This document shows positions 25,882 through 37,094 of a DNA stretch of 64,000 nucleotides, piece by piece. The stretch is from positions 37,952-101,951 of the forward strand of contig CAJNCJ010000007.1 of NCBI GenBank assembly GCA_905221235.1, read 5' to 3'. The notes beneath the pieces are model-generated. The model was not told the origin of the DNA. It saw only the letters and a program-made list of their open reading frames with translations, and did no database searches. This DNA comes from a bacterium (lineage in GTDB: Bacteria; Bacillota; Bacilli; Lactobacillales; Streptococcaceae). Position 1 is the first letter of the stretch; each line of letters opens with the position of its first letter. The translations under genes and the position numbers were made by a program.

Positions 25882-26097
25882 CTAAGCATTTAATCCAAAG
25901 TAAAATACAAACCAAACGACATAGGTCACGAGGAGGAGAAAAAGCGAGTAGAGAGTCACAAAACTAATCTTCCACAAGAGCTTGCTTTGTCGTCGTTCCA
26001 TTTTGGCAAATAGAAGATTCCCCGCATAAACACAAACAACAAAAACAATAAAAGCCACCAAGCGGACTCCGATAGCAAAAGAAAATAAGTTATACAT
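25882..26097 (-). CDS. small membrane protein of unknown function
   Basis: 71 aa with two transmembrane helices (about 8-30 and 44-66) and a basic loop KMERRQSKLLWK between them. A similar small protein sits at this place in pneumococcus. GGAGG lies upstream of the ATG. No function can be assigned; an added immunity role beside cibABC is possible but unsupported. Confidence 0.65.
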   Translation of the reverse strand: MYNLFSFAIGVRLVAFIVFVVCVYAGNLLFAKMERRQSKLLWKISFVTLYSLFLLLVTYVVWFVFYFGLNA

Positions 26098-26236
26098 AGG
26101 GCAACCTCCTTGACTTAAAAACTATAGGGAATTATGACAAACGATAAATTCCACTTCCGTTATCAAGATAACATATTTTCTTTATTTTTGCAAACGCTTC
26201 CCAACGAGTGACTCTGTGACTTTCTCGTTCCCGTCT

Positions 26237-26265
26237 TTTACTAATTTTTCATTTTGTGGTATAAT
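26237..26265 (+). promoter_or_regulatory. rpoY-rnjA promoter
   Basis: TTTACT (26237-26242), 17 bp, TATAAT (26260-26265) with an extended TGG just upstream. A long ~100-nt leader follows before rpoY. Confidence 0.7.
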
Positions 26266-26375
26266 TGAAATAATTGTAACGAATCAAGGTCAATCTAGAC
26301 AAAAAATGGAATGAAATCAAGCAAATATCTGCTAAAAGTTTGGAATAAGCTGACCTGTAAATAGAAAGGAACTAT

Positions 26376-26609
26376 ATGATTTACAAAGTTTTTTATCAAG
26401 AAACAAAAGAACGTAGCCCACGTCGTGAAACAACACGCGCACTATACCTAGACATCGATGCTAACTCAGAACTTGAGGGCCGTATCGCTGCTCGTCAACT
26501 TGTCGAAGAAAATCGCCCAGAGTACAATATCGAGTATATCGAACTCTTGTCTGACAAATTGCTAGATTACGAAAAAGAAACTGGCGCCTTCGAAATCACG
26601 GAGTTCTAA
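26376..26609 (+). CDS. rpoY: RNA polymerase epsilon subunit
   Basis: 77 aa, DUF1447/RpoY family, the small epsilon subunit of Firmicute RNA polymerase; the usual partner gene directly upstream of rnjA. Sequence [20 protein letters not shown] is characteristic. AAAGGA precedes the start; 1 bp separates it from rnjA. Confidence 0.93.
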   Translation: MIYKVFYQETKERSPRRETTRALYLDIDANSELEGRIAARQLVEENRPEYNIEYIELLSDKLLDYEKETGAFEITEF

Positions 26610-26610
26610 T

Positions 26611-28290
26611 ATGGCCTATACTCTTAAACCTGAAGAAGTCGGCGTTTTTGCCATCGGTGGTCTGGGAGAAATCGGGAAAAATACATACGGGATTGAATAC
26701 CAAGATGAGATTATCATCGTCGATGCTGGGATTAAATTCCCAGAAGATGACTTGCTGGGTATCGACTATGTCATTCCTGACTACTCTTACATCGTAGACA
26801 ATATCGACCGCGTCAAGGCTGTTTTGATTACCCACGGACACGAGGACCACATCGGTGGGATTCCTTTCCTGCTCAAGCAAGCAAATGTCCCGATTTACGC
26901 TGGACCACTTGCCTTGGCTTTAATCCGTGGGAAGCTCGAAGAACATGGCCTCCTGCGCAACGCCAAACTTTACGAAATCAACCACAACACTGAGTTGACC
27001 TTTAAAAATCTCAAGGCAACTTTCTTTAGAACGACTCACTCTATTCCAGAGCCTTTGGGGATTGTCATTCATACTCCTCAAGGGAAAATTGTCTGTACGG
27101 GTGACTTCAAGTTTGACTTAACACCAGTTGGTGAACCAGCAGATTTGCACCGTATGGCTGCGCTTGGTGAAGAAGGCGTGCTCTGTCTCCTGTCTGACTC
27201 AACAAATGCAGAAGTGCCAACCTTTACCAACTCTGAAAAAGTCGTTGGCCAGTCCATCATGAAGATTATCCAAGGCATCGAAGGACGTATCATCTTTGCA
27301 TCCTTTGCCTCAAATATCTTCCGTCTCCAGCAAGCAACAGAAGCTGCTGTTAAGACTGGACGTAAGATTGCGGTCTTTGGTCGTTCTATGGAAAAGGCCA
27401 TTGTTAACGGAATCGACCTTGGCTACATCAAAGCTCCTAAAGGAACCTTTATCGAGCCAAATGAAATCAAAGACTACCCTGCAGGAGAAATTCTGATCCT
27501 CTGTACAGGTAGTCAAGGCGAGCCTATGGCAGCCCTCTCTCGTATCGCCAACGGAACCCACCGTCAGGTACAACTCCAACCAGGCGATACGGTTATCTTC
27601 TCTTCAAGTCCAATCCCTGGAAACACTACTAGCGTCAACAAACTGATCAACATCATTTCTGAAGCTGGTGTCGAAGTTATCCACGGTAAGGTTAACAATA
27701 TCCATACATCTGGACACGGTGGTCAGCAAGAGCAAAAACTCATGCTCCGCTTGATTAAGCCAAAATACTTCATGCCTGTCCACGGTGAATACCGCATGCA
27801 AAAAGTCCACGCTGGACTAGCGGTGGATACTGGTGTTGAAAAGGACAATATCTTTATCATGAGCAATGGTGATGTGCTTGCCCTCACTGCTAACTCAGCT
27901 CGTATAGCAGGTCATTTCAACGCCCAAGACATCTATGTCGATGGAAATCGTATCGGTGAAATTGGTGCAGCTGTTCTTAAAGATCGTCGTGATCTATCTG
28001 AAGACGGTGTCGTTCTGGCAGTCGCAACTGTCGACTTCAAGTCTCAGATGATTCTGTCTGGTCCAGACATCCTCAGCCGAGGCTTTGTCTACATGAGAGA
28101 GTCTGGAGACTTGATTCGTCAAAGTCAGCGTATCCTCTTCAATGCCATTCGTATCGCACTGAAAAACAAGGATGCTAGCGTGCAATCTGTCAATGGTGCC
28201 ATTGTCAACGCTATTCGCCCCTTCCTTTATGAAAATACAGAACGTGAACCAATCATTATCCCTATGATTCTCACACCAGATGAAGAATAA
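26611..28290 (+). CDS. rnjA: ribonuclease J1
   Basis: 559 aa. Metallo-beta-lactamase/beta-CASP nuclease with the zinc motif [10 protein letters not shown] (near 72-81), [19 protein letters not shown] and the beta-CASP segments [12 protein letters not shown] and [10 protein letters not shown]. 5'-3' exo- and endoribonuclease in mRNA decay and rRNA maturation. Cotranscribed with rpoY. Confidence 0.96.
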   Translation: MAYTLKPEEVGVFAIGGLGEIGKNTYGIEYQDEIIIVDAGIKFPEDDLLGIDYVIPDYSYIVDNIDRVKAVLITHGHEDHIGGIPFLLKQANVPIYAGPLALALIRGKLEEHGLLRNAKLYEINHNTELTFKNLKATFFRTTHSIPEPLGIVIHTPQGKIVCTGDFKFDLTPVGEPADLHRMAALGEEGVLCLLSDSTNAEVPTFTNSEKVVGQSIMKIIQGIEGRIIFASFASNIFRLQQATEAAVKTGRKIAVFGRSMEKAIVNGIDLGYIKAPKGTFIEPNEIKDYPAGEILILCTGSQGEPMAALSRIANGTHRQVQLQPGDTVIFSSSPIPGNTTSVNKLINIISEAGVEVIHGKVNNIHTSGHGGQQEQKLMLRLIKPKYFMPVHGEYRMQKVHAGLAVDTGVEKDNIFIMSNGDVLALTANSARIAGHFNAQDIYVDGNRIGEIGAAVLKDRRDLSEDGVVLAVATVDFKSQMILSGPDILSRGFVYMRESGDLIRQSQRILFNAIRIALKNKDASVQSVNGAIVNAIRPFLYENTEREPIIIPMILTPDEE

Positions 28291-28296
28291 GTAAAC

Positions 28297-28328
28297 AAAA
28301 CAGCCCCGATTTTTCGGAGCTGTTTTTC
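28297..28328. terminator. bidirectional terminator rnjA/mnmG
   Basis: AAAACAGCCCCGA pairs with TCGGAGCTGTTTT, U tract on the plus side and A tract for the minus transcript. Confidence 0.8.
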
Positions 28329-28329
28329 T

Positions 28330-30243
28330 CTATGCTTTCTTTTCTTGATTTTTAGAAATACTACGATTTTTACCTTCCAAATACACCATCAAAATAGAAA
28401 TATCTGCTGGGTTTACTCCCGAAATACGGCTGGCTTGGCCGATGGTTTCTGGATTGATGAGTTTGAACTTCTGACGGGCTTCTGTCGCGATAGAATCAAT
28501 ATCATCCCAATCGATATTGGCTGGAATGCGTTTTTCTTCCATACGTTTCATCTTGGCAACCTGATCCATAGCTTTTGAGATGTAACCCTCGTATTTGATT
28601 TCTGTTTCAATCAATTCGATAATCTTGTCATCCAAGTCCTCTGCAGCTGGTCCGATGAAAGCTACCACATCTTGGTAAGAAACTTCTGGACGGCGAAGGA
28701 ATTCCTTGGCTGTCACTGCATCTGTCAACGACTTAAAGCCCATCTCCTCAACCTTAGCATTGGTTTCCTTGACTGGCTTGAGTTTGATACTGTCTAGGCG
28801 TTTCATCTCATTGTCAAATTGATTTTTCTTAATTTCAAAGCGAGCCCAGCGTTCATCATCCACAAGACCAATCTCACGTCCCATCTCTGTCAAACGCATA
28901 TCAGCATTATCATGACGGAGGATGAGACGGTATTCAGCACGACTGGTCAAGAGACGGTAGGGTTCAATAGTTCCCTTGGTCACCAAGTCGTCAATCATGA
29001 CCCCAATATAACCGTCACTACGCTTCAAAATCAACTCAGGCTTGCCTTGGATTTTCAGAGCCGCATTGATACCCGCGATAATCCCTTGGCCAGCAGCTTC
29101 TTCGTAACCTGACGTTCCATTTGTCTGACCAGCTGTGAAAAGTCCTGAGATTTTCTTGGTTTCCAGAGTCGCACGCAACTGATGAGGCAAGACCATGTCG
29201 TACTCAATGGCATAACCTGTTCGCATCATCTCAGCATTTTCCAAACCTTTGATGGAATGAACCAGTTCACGTTGCACATCTTCAGGCAGACTCGTTGAAA
29301 GACCTTGGACGTAAACTTCCTCTGTATTGCGCCCTTCTGGCTCAAGGAAGAGTTGGTGGCGTTCCTTGTCCGCAAAGCGCACAATCTTGTCCTCAATCGA
29401 CGGACAGTAACGAGGCCCCACTCCCTTGACCACACCTGTAAACATAGGCGCACGGTGAAGGTTGTTTTGGATAATCTCATGACTGGTACCGTTGGTATAG
29501 GTCAACCAGCATGGCACTTGGTCCTTGACATAATCTTCATCACGTGAAGTGTATGAGAAGTGATTAGGCGCTTCGTCTCCTGGTTGGATTTCTGTCACAT
29601 CGTAATTGATAGAGGAAGCCTTGACACGTGGAGGTGTACCCGTCTTGAAACGACCAATTTCAAGTCCCAATTCCTTGAGATTGTCAGCTAGGTTAATCGA
29701 AGCTAGGCTATGGTTAGGACCTGACGAATACTTGAGGTCTCCGATGATAATTTCCCCACGGAGGGCAGTCCCTGTCGTCACGATAACAGCCTTAGCAGCA
29801 TACTCTTGATGGGTCGCTGTACGCACACCGACAACCTTGTCATCTTCCACCAAAATCTCATCAATCATGGTTTGACGAAGGGTGAGATTCTCTTGATTTT
29901 CAACTGTCTTGCGCATTTCCTTAGAGTAAAGCTCCTTGTCAGCCTGCGCACGAAGGGCACGCACCGCTGGCCCCTTCCCTGTGTTGAGCATCTTCATCTG
30001 GATGTAAGTCTTGTCAATGGTCTTGGCCATCTCACCACCAAGTGCATCAACTTCACGCACGACAATCCCCTTGGCAGAACCACCGATAGAGGGATTACAT
30101 GGCATGAAAGCCAGCATTTCAATATTGATGGTCGCAAGCAAGACCTTGCAGCCCATACGGCTGGCTGCTAGGGATGCTTCGACCCCAGCGTGTCCCGCAC
30201 CGATTACAATAATATCGTATTCTTCTGTAAAATTATAATTCAT
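28330..30243 (-). CDS. mnmG: tRNA uridine-5-carboxymethylaminomethyl modification enzyme MnmG
   Basis: 637 aa, formerly GidA. FAD-binding [17 protein letters not shown] near residue 14, conserved [11 protein letters not shown] near 48-58, [19 protein letters not shown] and the C-terminal helical domain. Works with MnmE on U34 of several tRNAs. Preceded by AGGAGAG and followed, in the same direction upstream, by the NUDIX gene 9 bp away. Confidence 0.97.
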   Translation of the reverse strand: MNYNFTEEYDIIVIGAGHAGVEASLAASRMGCKVLLATINIEMLAFMPCNPSIGGSAKGIVVREVDALGGEMAKTIDKTYIQMKMLNTGKGPAVRALRAQADKELYSKEMRKTVENQENLTLRQTMIDEILVEDDKVVGVRTATHQEYAAKAVIVTTGTALRGEIIIGDLKYSSGPNHSLASINLADNLKELGLEIGRFKTGTPPRVKASSINYDVTEIQPGDEAPNHFSYTSRDEDYVKDQVPCWLTYTNGTSHEIIQNNLHRAPMFTGVVKGVGPRYCPSIEDKIVRFADKERHQLFLEPEGRNTEEVYVQGLSTSLPEDVQRELVHSIKGLENAEMMRTGYAIEYDMVLPHQLRATLETKKISGLFTAGQTNGTSGYEEAAGQGIIAGINAALKIQGKPELILKRSDGYIGVMIDDLVTKGTIEPYRLLTSRAEYRLILRHDNADMRLTEMGREIGLVDDERWARFEIKKNQFDNEMKRLDSIKLKPVKETNAKVEEMGFKSLTDAVTAKEFLRRPEVSYQDVVAFIGPAAEDLDDKIIELIETEIKYEGYISKAMDQVAKMKRMEEKRIPANIDWDDIDSIATEARQKFKLINPETIGQASRISGVNPADISILMVYLEGKNRSISKNQEKKA

Positions 30244-30252
30244 GTTTCTCTC

Positions 30253-30708
30253 CTATTCCTCAAGATGAATGTGTCTTAGTTGGCCGTCCCAATCTGGCAG
30301 GGCCGTTTTTAAAAAGGCTGGAACTAGATTGATACCCTTAAGCTTGTCCAAGTCAATCCACTCACAGGGCTGCGATTTTTCATCTTCCTGCATGGTCAAT
30401 GGGGCATCCTCAAGCAAGTCCACCAAATAATGAAACTCGATATTGTGATAGGAAACACCGTCCTGTTCAAAACGATTTTCAACTACGAAAGCTAGTTGCC
30501 CAGCTTGAGCTCGGACACCTAATTCTTCCCTCACTTCACGAACTACCGCGTCTTCCGTGCTTTCATTGACTTGAATCGCACCGCCGATAGTATAATACTT
30601 GCCCTCATCTTTGGTAACTAGGAGTTTGCGATTTTGAAGAATCAAGGCTGTCGCTCGAACACCAAAAACCGTATTTCCTACTTTTGTCCGAAAGTCTTGT
30701 TGAGTCAT
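30253..30708 (-). CDS. NUDIX hydrolase
   Basis: 151 aa. Complete NUDIX box GAIQVNESTEDAVVREVREE followed by LG (about 46-67). Hydrolyses a nucleoside diphosphate linked to another moiety; substrate unknown. The start at 30708 has AGGAAAGGAT upstream, 27 bp inside the longer open frame. Likely cotranscribed with mnmG. Confidence 0.88.
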   Translation of the reverse strand: MTQQDFRTKVGNTVFGVRATALILQNRKLLVTKDEGKYYTIGGAIQVNESTEDAVVREVREELGVRAQAGQLAFVVENRFEQDGVSYHNIEFHYLVDLLEDAPLTMQEDEKSQPCEWIDLDKLKGINLVPAFLKTALPDWDGQLRHIHLEE

Positions 30709-30848
30709 TTTTATCCTTTCCTCTAAACGACACAAAAACAGTCAAAACTCCAAAGAAGTGCAGGACAAAAAAGCCTGCAACATCCATGAGCTTTGACCAT
30801 CATTTCTATTGCTTTTATTATTGTAGCAAATTGAGAAAATTTGTCAAT

Positions 30849-32048
<1,200 letters not shown>

Positions 32049-32081
32049 TCATTATAACATGCTTGGTTAGAGAAGACAAGG

Positions 32082-32105
32082 AAAGGAGCCAATCTTGACT
32101 CCTTT
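32082..32105 (-). terminator. terminator of an eroded gene
   Basis: AAAGGAG (minus, 32105-32099) and CTCCTTT (32088-32082) with a 10-nt loop, followed by CCTTGTCTTC; weak U tract. Confidence 0.4.
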
Positions 32106-32120
32106 GTTGAAAAAATTGTT

Positions 32121-32204
32121 TTAACCTTGTCCTTTCTTTTCTAAACCGAAAATGAAACGGTAATCGATAAAGATGCCCATGATTGAATAGGCACATAAAA
32201 ATAT
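32121..32204 (-). pseudogene. possible C-terminal remnant of a lost gene
   Basis: An open minus-strand stretch without start encodes IFLCAYSIMGIFIDYRFIFG and then LEKKGQG before a stop, looking like the last transmembrane helix and tail of a larger protein, and it is followed by a hairpin. The adjoining bacteriocin-like cassette may have replaced the rest. Chance cannot be excluded. Confidence 0.3.
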
Positions 32205-32211
32205 CCTACAC

Positions 32212-32403
32212 TTACTTTGCATTATTCCGTGATTGAATGTATTTAACAACAATATAGATAAGAAAGGCAAGCATGATTGCCAAATAGCTCACTATAAGGA
32301 AAACATGCTTAAAAATAATAGTATCAAATAAACTCACGATAGCTAATAATAGATTTATAATAAATACTATAGTCGCAAATAGTTGTACTTTTTTATCTTT
32401 CAT
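32212..32403 (-). CDS. small two-helix membrane protein, candidate immunity protein
   Basis: 63 aa: basic start MKDKK, helices about 8-28 and 33-54, tail KYIQSRNNAK. It begins 2 bp after the stop of the bacteriocin-like gene, so cotranslation and an immunity role are likely, by position only. Confidence 0.6.
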   Translation of the reverse strand: MKDKKVQLFATIVFIINLLLAIVSLFDTIIFKHVFLIVSYLAIMLAFLIYIVVKYIQSRNNAK

Positions 32404-32405
32404 AA

Positions 32406-32708
32406 CTAGTCCCAGCCTAAATTACTTTCCAATATCCTACCGAAATTATAGCCGGTAATAAAGCCTGACATATAACCTGTTGCTGCACCACAAGTAGCTA
32501 AAATGAATGCATAGCTAACTGTACCAATAACTGGTAAGTTTATTGTCCCTAGTGCTGCACCAGCTGCCGCACCAGTTATAGCTCCTGCTATTCCGCCTGC
32601 GACAGCACCTACACCTCCACAAAGCATGGCAAGCCACCCTTCGCCATCAAGATACATCATTTCTTGTTCATCAATAGTAACATAGTTGTTTGGTAATACG
32701 AGTTCCAT
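32406..32708 (-). CDS. bacteriocin-like peptide precursor
   Basis: 100 aa. N-terminal ~24 residues look like a leader (VTIDEQEMMYLDGEG, close to the YLDGG-type cleavage signal but with Glu between the glycines). The rest is two Gly/Ala-rich helices: CGGVGAVAGGIAGAITGAAA, then FILATCGAATGYMSGFITGY, with many GxxxG/AxxxA contacts as in pore-forming class II bacteriocins. Start at 32708 follows AAGGAG. Downstream lie the small two-helix protein and upstream a multi-helix membrane protein and a divergent Rgg regulator. A larger class II peptide or a toxin-like membrane peptide are both possible. Confidence 0.65.
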   Translation of the reverse strand: MELVLPNNYVTIDEQEMMYLDGEGWLAMLCGGVGAVAGGIAGAITGAAAGAALGTINLPVIGTVSYAFILATCGAATGYMSGFITGYNFGRILESNLGWD

Positions 32709-32853
32709 CAAAATTCTCCTTTTTTATTAAGCATGGTTAGGATAGTTTCCTAACAAGTGATTGTCGACTGTGTTTATAGCACTTAGTTACCTAGATAGCT
32801 TTCCTTTATCATGTCTGATTTTAAGCCGTTCTAAGATTTAATCCATATTTCTA

Positions 32854-33585
32854 TTACTTGCTATTTTTAAATAATTCGTATTCCTTTTCTTTGATAAATG
32901 GAACTGAAAAATTAGAAAAAATTAGTAGAATCGAAAACAGATATCCGTCTTTTTGTATCACTAAAACATAACTTAAAAATATATAGACCATCAAATCTAG
33001 TGCAAAAAGAGAAAATATCCTCCTTTTCATCATCTCACTTGAATTAAAGATTCTGTTTAATAGAAGCTTTATCGTAGTATCTACACAAATTTTTATCAAA
33101 AAGATAAGAGCCAATACACGATTATCAACTGTACCATGAAGAATAAATGGAAATATAGTTAATATAAAACTAGAAATCTCTAAATATTTTATCCAAGGAG
33201 ATTGAGACATCTTACTTTTAAACTGACTGATTTTCCTATATTCACTAGCTAATCTAGTATCAAAATCTCTACCAATTTTATTAAAGATTAAGAACTCCAG
33301 AATAAAAATACTGATTAATACGATATAAGTAGAAACGTTTCCTGGGAAAAATTTATTGATTAAAATTGGAAAACTCATTAACAGAATCGAATTTATGGCT
33401 AGACAGATAGATACTATTTTATTTTTCACAGAATATAGAGGTAGTGATACTATTGAGTAGATAAATGCTAAAAAAATAAGCAAGAAATACTCAGTACTGC
33501 TAATTAACGGCGCCCTTAATGATAAAAATAGATAGGCACCCCACACGATGATATGCGCTTTACGAATTGACTCTAGATTACTCAT
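32854..33585 (-). CDS. polytopic membrane protein of the bacteriocin-like cassette
   Basis: 243 aa with about seven transmembrane helices, AT-rich, with no motif I recognise. Start at 33585 follows AGAGGAAG; an upstream in-frame start is not supported. It lies divergent from the Rgg gene (156-bp shared region) and 145 bp upstream of the bacteriocin-like gene on the same strand. It may export, process or protect against the peptide. Confidence 0.6.
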   Translation of the reverse strand: MSNLESIRKAHIIVWGAYLFLSLRAPLISSTEYFLLIFLAFIYSIVSLPLYSVKNKIVSICLAINSILLMSFPILINKFFPGNVSTYIVLISIFILEFLIFNKIGRDFDTRLASEYRKISQFKSKMSQSPWIKYLEISSFILTIFPFILHGTVDNRVLALIFLIKICVDTTIKLLLNRIFNSSEMMKRRIFSLFALDLMVYIFLSYVLVIQKDGYLFSILLIFSNFSVPFIKEKEYELFKNSK

Positions 33586-33741
33586 GCTTCTTCCTCTTAT
33601 CCTTGGTTCCATTTTTAAACTATGTCAACCTTTTTCACAACTTTATTTCGACTTTCTTTTTTACTTTCTACATTGCTATGATACAATATTTTTAACAAGA
33701 TTTTATTGTTTGTTAACTTTTTTCACGAAAAGGAGAAAATC

Positions 33742-34605
33742 ATGCGTTATGATTTCGGAAAGGTCTATAAAGAAATACGTGAGTCAAAGGGGCTGACCCA
33801 AGAAGAGGTCTGTGGGGGTGTTCTCTCAAGAACCAGCCTATCAAAAATCGAAAGCGGTAAGACAACTCCAAAATATGAAAATATGGAATTTCTTCTCCGT
33901 CAAATCAATATGAGTTTTGAAGAGTTTGAGTATATCTGCCACCTCTATCAACCGAGCCAACGAACAGAAATCATGCAAACCTATCTCAATATGAGCTCAA
34001 CCCTAGGGACTAGTGAACTCGAAAAACTATTTCAAAAATGCCAAGACTATCTCAAAACCCACCACGACCTGCCCATAGAAGAAATCAGAGATATGTTGGA
34101 AATTGTCATTCATATCCGTCAACATGGTACAGAGCAACTGTCAAACCAAGTGAAACAGACTGTCAAAAAACTTTGGGAGAAAATTGAAAAACAAGATACA
34201 TGGTATGAAAATGACCTAAAAATCCTCAATACCATCCTTTTCAGCTTTCCCATTGAACACCTCCATCTCATCACTGAAAAAATCTTGCAACGCTTGGAAG
34301 TCTATAAAAACTATCAACATCTACATGACTTGCGAGTGACAATCCTACTCAACCTTTCCACCATTTACTTATACAATCAAGACAAAAACATGTGTAAGCA
34401 AATCTGCTATACTTTACTAGAGGACGCCAAGAACAAGAAAAGCTACGATAGGCTTGCTATCTGCTATGTCCGTATCGGGATTTGTAGGAATGATGCTAAA
34501 TTGATCCAAAAAGGCTTCACACTTCTAGAGCTGACCGAGGAAACTTCTATGCTGTCTCATCTCAAAAAAGAAGTGGAGACCTATTACCAACCAAAGAAAT
34601 TATAA
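33742..34605 (+). CDS. Rgg/XRE-family transcriptional regulator
   Basis: 287 aa: XRE helix-turn-helix at about 1-60 (FGKVYKEIRESKGLTQEEVC, SRTSLSKIESGKTTP) and a C-terminal helical, TPR-like region. Start at 33742 has AAAAGGAG. Divergent from the membrane protein/bacteriocin-like genes, which it probably controls. I found no SHP-like gene beside it. Confidence 0.85.
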   Translation: MRYDFGKVYKEIRESKGLTQEEVCGGVLSRTSLSKIESGKTTPKYENMEFLLRQINMSFEEFEYICHLYQPSQRTEIMQTYLNMSSTLGTSELEKLFQKCQDYLKTHHDLPIEEIRDMLEIVIHIRQHGTEQLSNQVKQTVKKLWEKIEKQDTWYENDLKILNTILFSFPIEHLHLITEKILQRLEVYKNYQHLHDLRVTILLNLSTIYLYNQDKNMCKQICYTLLEDAKNKKSYDRLAICYVRIGICRNDAKLIQKGFTLLELTEETSMLSHLKKEVETYYQPKKL

Positions 34606-34634
34606 AAAAGTCGAGGGGTTTCCTCGACCTTTTC
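34606..34634. terminator. bidirectional terminator between rgg and LysM gene
   Basis: GTCGAGG (34610-34616) and CCTCGAC (34622-34628), A tract before and T-rich tail after. Confidence 0.8.
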
Positions 34635-34656
34635 ATCTTATTCTATTCGTTATTCC

Positions 34657-35280
34657 TTAATACCAGCCGTTGTTAAGCCAGAAGTTTTTCGCAGCTGACC
34701 ATGAACCGTAACGTCCTGCAACGTAAGCATCTGCTACACGTTCTTGGTTTTCTGCTGAGTAATCACCATTCAAGTATGAATCTGTCAATTGGTAGCGTCC
34801 GATGTAACGTCCGTTTGTAGCTGTGTAGCTACCGCCTGATTCTTTTTGAGCGATCCATTCTTTGGCTTCTGCTTCAGATCCGCTTACAGTTGTAGCAACT
34901 GTTTCTTCGGCTACTGGCGCGCTTGCCGCTGGAGTTTCTTCTTCTGCCACCTCTGTAGTTTCTGCTGCTGGAGCTGAAACAGTCTCATCTTGGGCAGCTG
35001 GTGCTGCATAAGTCGTTGAAGCTGGTGCTACTGGCGCTGCTGGACCATCGATAACCAACTCTTGACCAACATAAATCATATGGATGTTGTCAATGTGGTT
35101 ATTTTCTGCCAATTTCTCAACTGTTGTGTTGTGAGTTTCAGCGATTTCTGAAAGTGTATCACCTTCTTTAACAGTGTAAGTTGATGATTCTTGAGCAGAT
35201 ACAAATGATGGAGCAAATACTGCAAACAAGGCAGCTACTCCTGCAAGAGTTGTTTTAATCTTTTTAGTTGTTGATTTCAT
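34657..35280 (-). CDS. secreted LysM-domain cell-wall protein
   Basis: 207 aa. Sec signal peptide with AxA-type end SFVSAQE (~30), LysM peptidoglycan-binding domain about 33-77 (YTVKEGDTLSEIAETHNTTV), an Ala/Pro/Glu/Thr-rich linker, and a ~65-residue C-terminal domain (EWIAQKESGGSYTATNGRYI ... NFWLNNGWY) resembling resuscitation/transglycosylase-like domains, with Glu in KESGG as candidate catalytic residue. The pneumococcal counterpart is, to my knowledge, in the WalRK (VicRK) regulon; I could not find a clean WalR box here. Confidence 0.88.
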   Translation of the reverse strand: MKSTTKKIKTTLAGVAALFAVFAPSFVSAQESSTYTVKEGDTLSEIAETHNTTVEKLAENNHIDNIHMIYVGQELVIDGPAAPVAPASTTYAAPAAQDETVSAPAAETTEVAEEETPAASAPVAEETVATTVSGSEAEAKEWIAQKESGGSYTATNGRYIGRYQLTDSYLNGDYSAENQERVADAYVAGRYGSWSAAKNFWLNNGWY

Positions 35281-35520
35281 ATTCGAAAATTCTCCTTCTT
35301 TCTATAGTACTATCATACCCTTTAAATATTACTGTTTCTTGACACTTTTATGTAGAAATATTACAAAATTATTTTTTATTTCCCTAAATAAGCTATTTTT
35401 TGTCATAAAAGATACTATTTTTATGCTATTTGTAGTGTAAAAAGGTTTTCATCCACAATTAAAGCCAAGACCTTCATTCTTTGATATAATAGAGATAAGA
35501 ATTTTTATAAGGGGAAACTG

Positions 35521-36192
35521 ATGAAATCACTTCGTTTTCAATCTGTCTTTGATATCATCGGACCAGTTATGATTGGCCCATCTAGTAGCCATACCGCTGG
35601 TGCTGTTCGTATTGGGAAGATTGTCTCTTCCATTTTTGATGATACTCCGACAGAAGTCGAATTCCAACTATTTAACTCATTTGCCAAGACTTATCGTGGT
35701 CACGGGACAGACCTAGCCCTTGTTGCTGGTATTTTAGGCATGGATACAGATGATCCTGAAATTCCAAATAGTCTGGAAATTGCCCACAAGCGTGGTATCA
35801 AGATTGTCTGGACTATTCAGAAAGACAGCAATGCTCCGCATCCTAATACCACTAAAATTACCGTCAAAAATGCCCACAAGACTATCAGCGTGACTGGTAT
35901 TTCTATCGGTGGAGGAAATATTCAGGTCACCGAACTCAATGGCTTTGCCGTCTCTCTCAATATGAATACACCGACTATCATTATCGTTCATCAAGATATT
36001 CCAGGTATGATTGCACTCGTAACAGAGGCACTTTCACGCTATGGTATCAATATCGCCCAGATGAATGTCACTCGTGAAAAAGCTGGTGAAAAAGCCATTA
36101 TGATTATCGAAGTCGACAGTCGCAACTGTGATGAGGCCATCGAAGAAATTCGAAAAATCCCTCATCTCCACAATGTCAATTTCTTTAAATAG
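35521..36192 (+). CDS. sdaAB: L-serine dehydratase beta subunit
   Basis: 223 aa. SVFDIIGPVMIGPSSSHTAG at the start is the SDH beta signature; the C-terminal ~70 residues are an ACT domain (IPGMIALVTEALSRYGINIA). With SdaAA deaminates serine to pyruvate and ammonia. A TATAAT at 35485-35490 and AAGGGG before the ATG serve expression; 8 bp to sdaAA. Confidence 0.95.
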   Translation: MKSLRFQSVFDIIGPVMIGPSSSHTAGAVRIGKIVSSIFDDTPTEVEFQLFNSFAKTYRGHGTDLALVAGILGMDTDDPEIPNSLEIAHKRGIKIVWTIQKDSNAPHPNTTKITVKNAHKTISVTGISIGGGNIQVTELNGFAVSLNMNTPTIIIVHQDIPGMIALVTEALSRYGINIAQMNVTREKAGEKAIMIIEVDSRNCDEAIEEIRKIPHLHNVNFFK

Positions 36193-36200
36193 GAGGAAGC

Positions 36201-37073
36201 ATGTTTTATTCTATCAAAGAATTGGTCGAACAGGCAGAACTGGACTTTCAAGGAAATGTCGCAGAACTCATGATTACAACAGAGTTTGAATTGACCGGTC
36301 GCGAACGTGAAGAAGTCCTCCTTCTCATGGAACGCAATCTAGAAGTCATGAAAGCCTCTGTCCAACTCGGCCTCAATGAAAATAAATCTCGTAGTGGCCT
36401 GACAGGTGGAGATGCTGCCAAGCTGGACCACTACATCAAAAACGGAAAAACTCTGTCAGATTATACGATTCTCTCGGCTGCCCGAAATGCCATTGCAGTC
36501 AATGAACACAATGCCAAAATGGGCTTGGTCTGTGCCACTCCGACAGCAGGAAGTGCCGGCTGTCTGCCTTCTGTTCTAACTGCTGCCATTGAAAAATTAG
36601 CCCTCAGCCACGAGCAACAGCTGGATTTCCTCTTTGCTGCTGGTGCCTTTGGACTAGTCATCGCAAACAATGCCTCTATCTCAGGTGCTGAAGGTGGCTG
36701 TCAGGCCGAAGTCGGCTCTGCCTCTGCTATGAGTGCTGCCGCCTTGACTCTAGCTGCTGGTGGGACACCTTATCAGGCCAGCCAGGCCATTGCCTTTGTC
36801 ATTAAAAATATGCTAGGCCTCATCTGTGATCCTGTGGCCGGCTTGGTCGAAGTTCCCTGTGTCAAACGCAATGCCATGGGAGCCAGCTTTGCCTTTATCG
36901 CAGCAGACATGGCTCTGGCAGGTATCGAATCTAAGATCCCTGTGGATGAAGTCATCGATGCCATGTACCAAGTAGGAGCAAGCATGCCAACTGCCTTTCG
37001 TGAAACAGCTGAAGGTGGACTCGCTGCTACACCTACTGGTCGTCGCCTCCAAAAAGAAATTTTCGGAGAATAA
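36201..37073 (+). CDS. sdaAA: L-serine dehydratase alpha subunit (Fe-S)
   Basis: 290 aa. Cysteines that bind the 4Fe-4S cluster lie in PTAGSAGCLPSVL, EGGCQAEVGSASAMS and CDPVAGLVEVPC. Catalytic subunit of the two-part serine dehydratase. AGGAGG precedes the ATG. Confidence 0.95.
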   Translation: MFYSIKELVEQAELDFQGNVAELMITTEFELTGREREEVLLLMERNLEVMKASVQLGLNENKSRSGLTGGDAAKLDHYIKNGKTLSDYTILSAARNAIAVNEHNAKMGLVCATPTAGSAGCLPSVLTAAIEKLALSHEQQLDFLFAAGAFGLVIANNASISGAEGGCQAEVGSASAMSAAALTLAAGGTPYQASQAIAFVIKNMLGLICDPVAGLVEVPCVKRNAMGASFAFIAADMALAGIESKIPVDEVIDAMYQVGASMPTAFRETAEGGLAATPTGRRLQKEIFGE

Positions 37074-37094
37074 GCTTATCAAATAGGAGAAACT

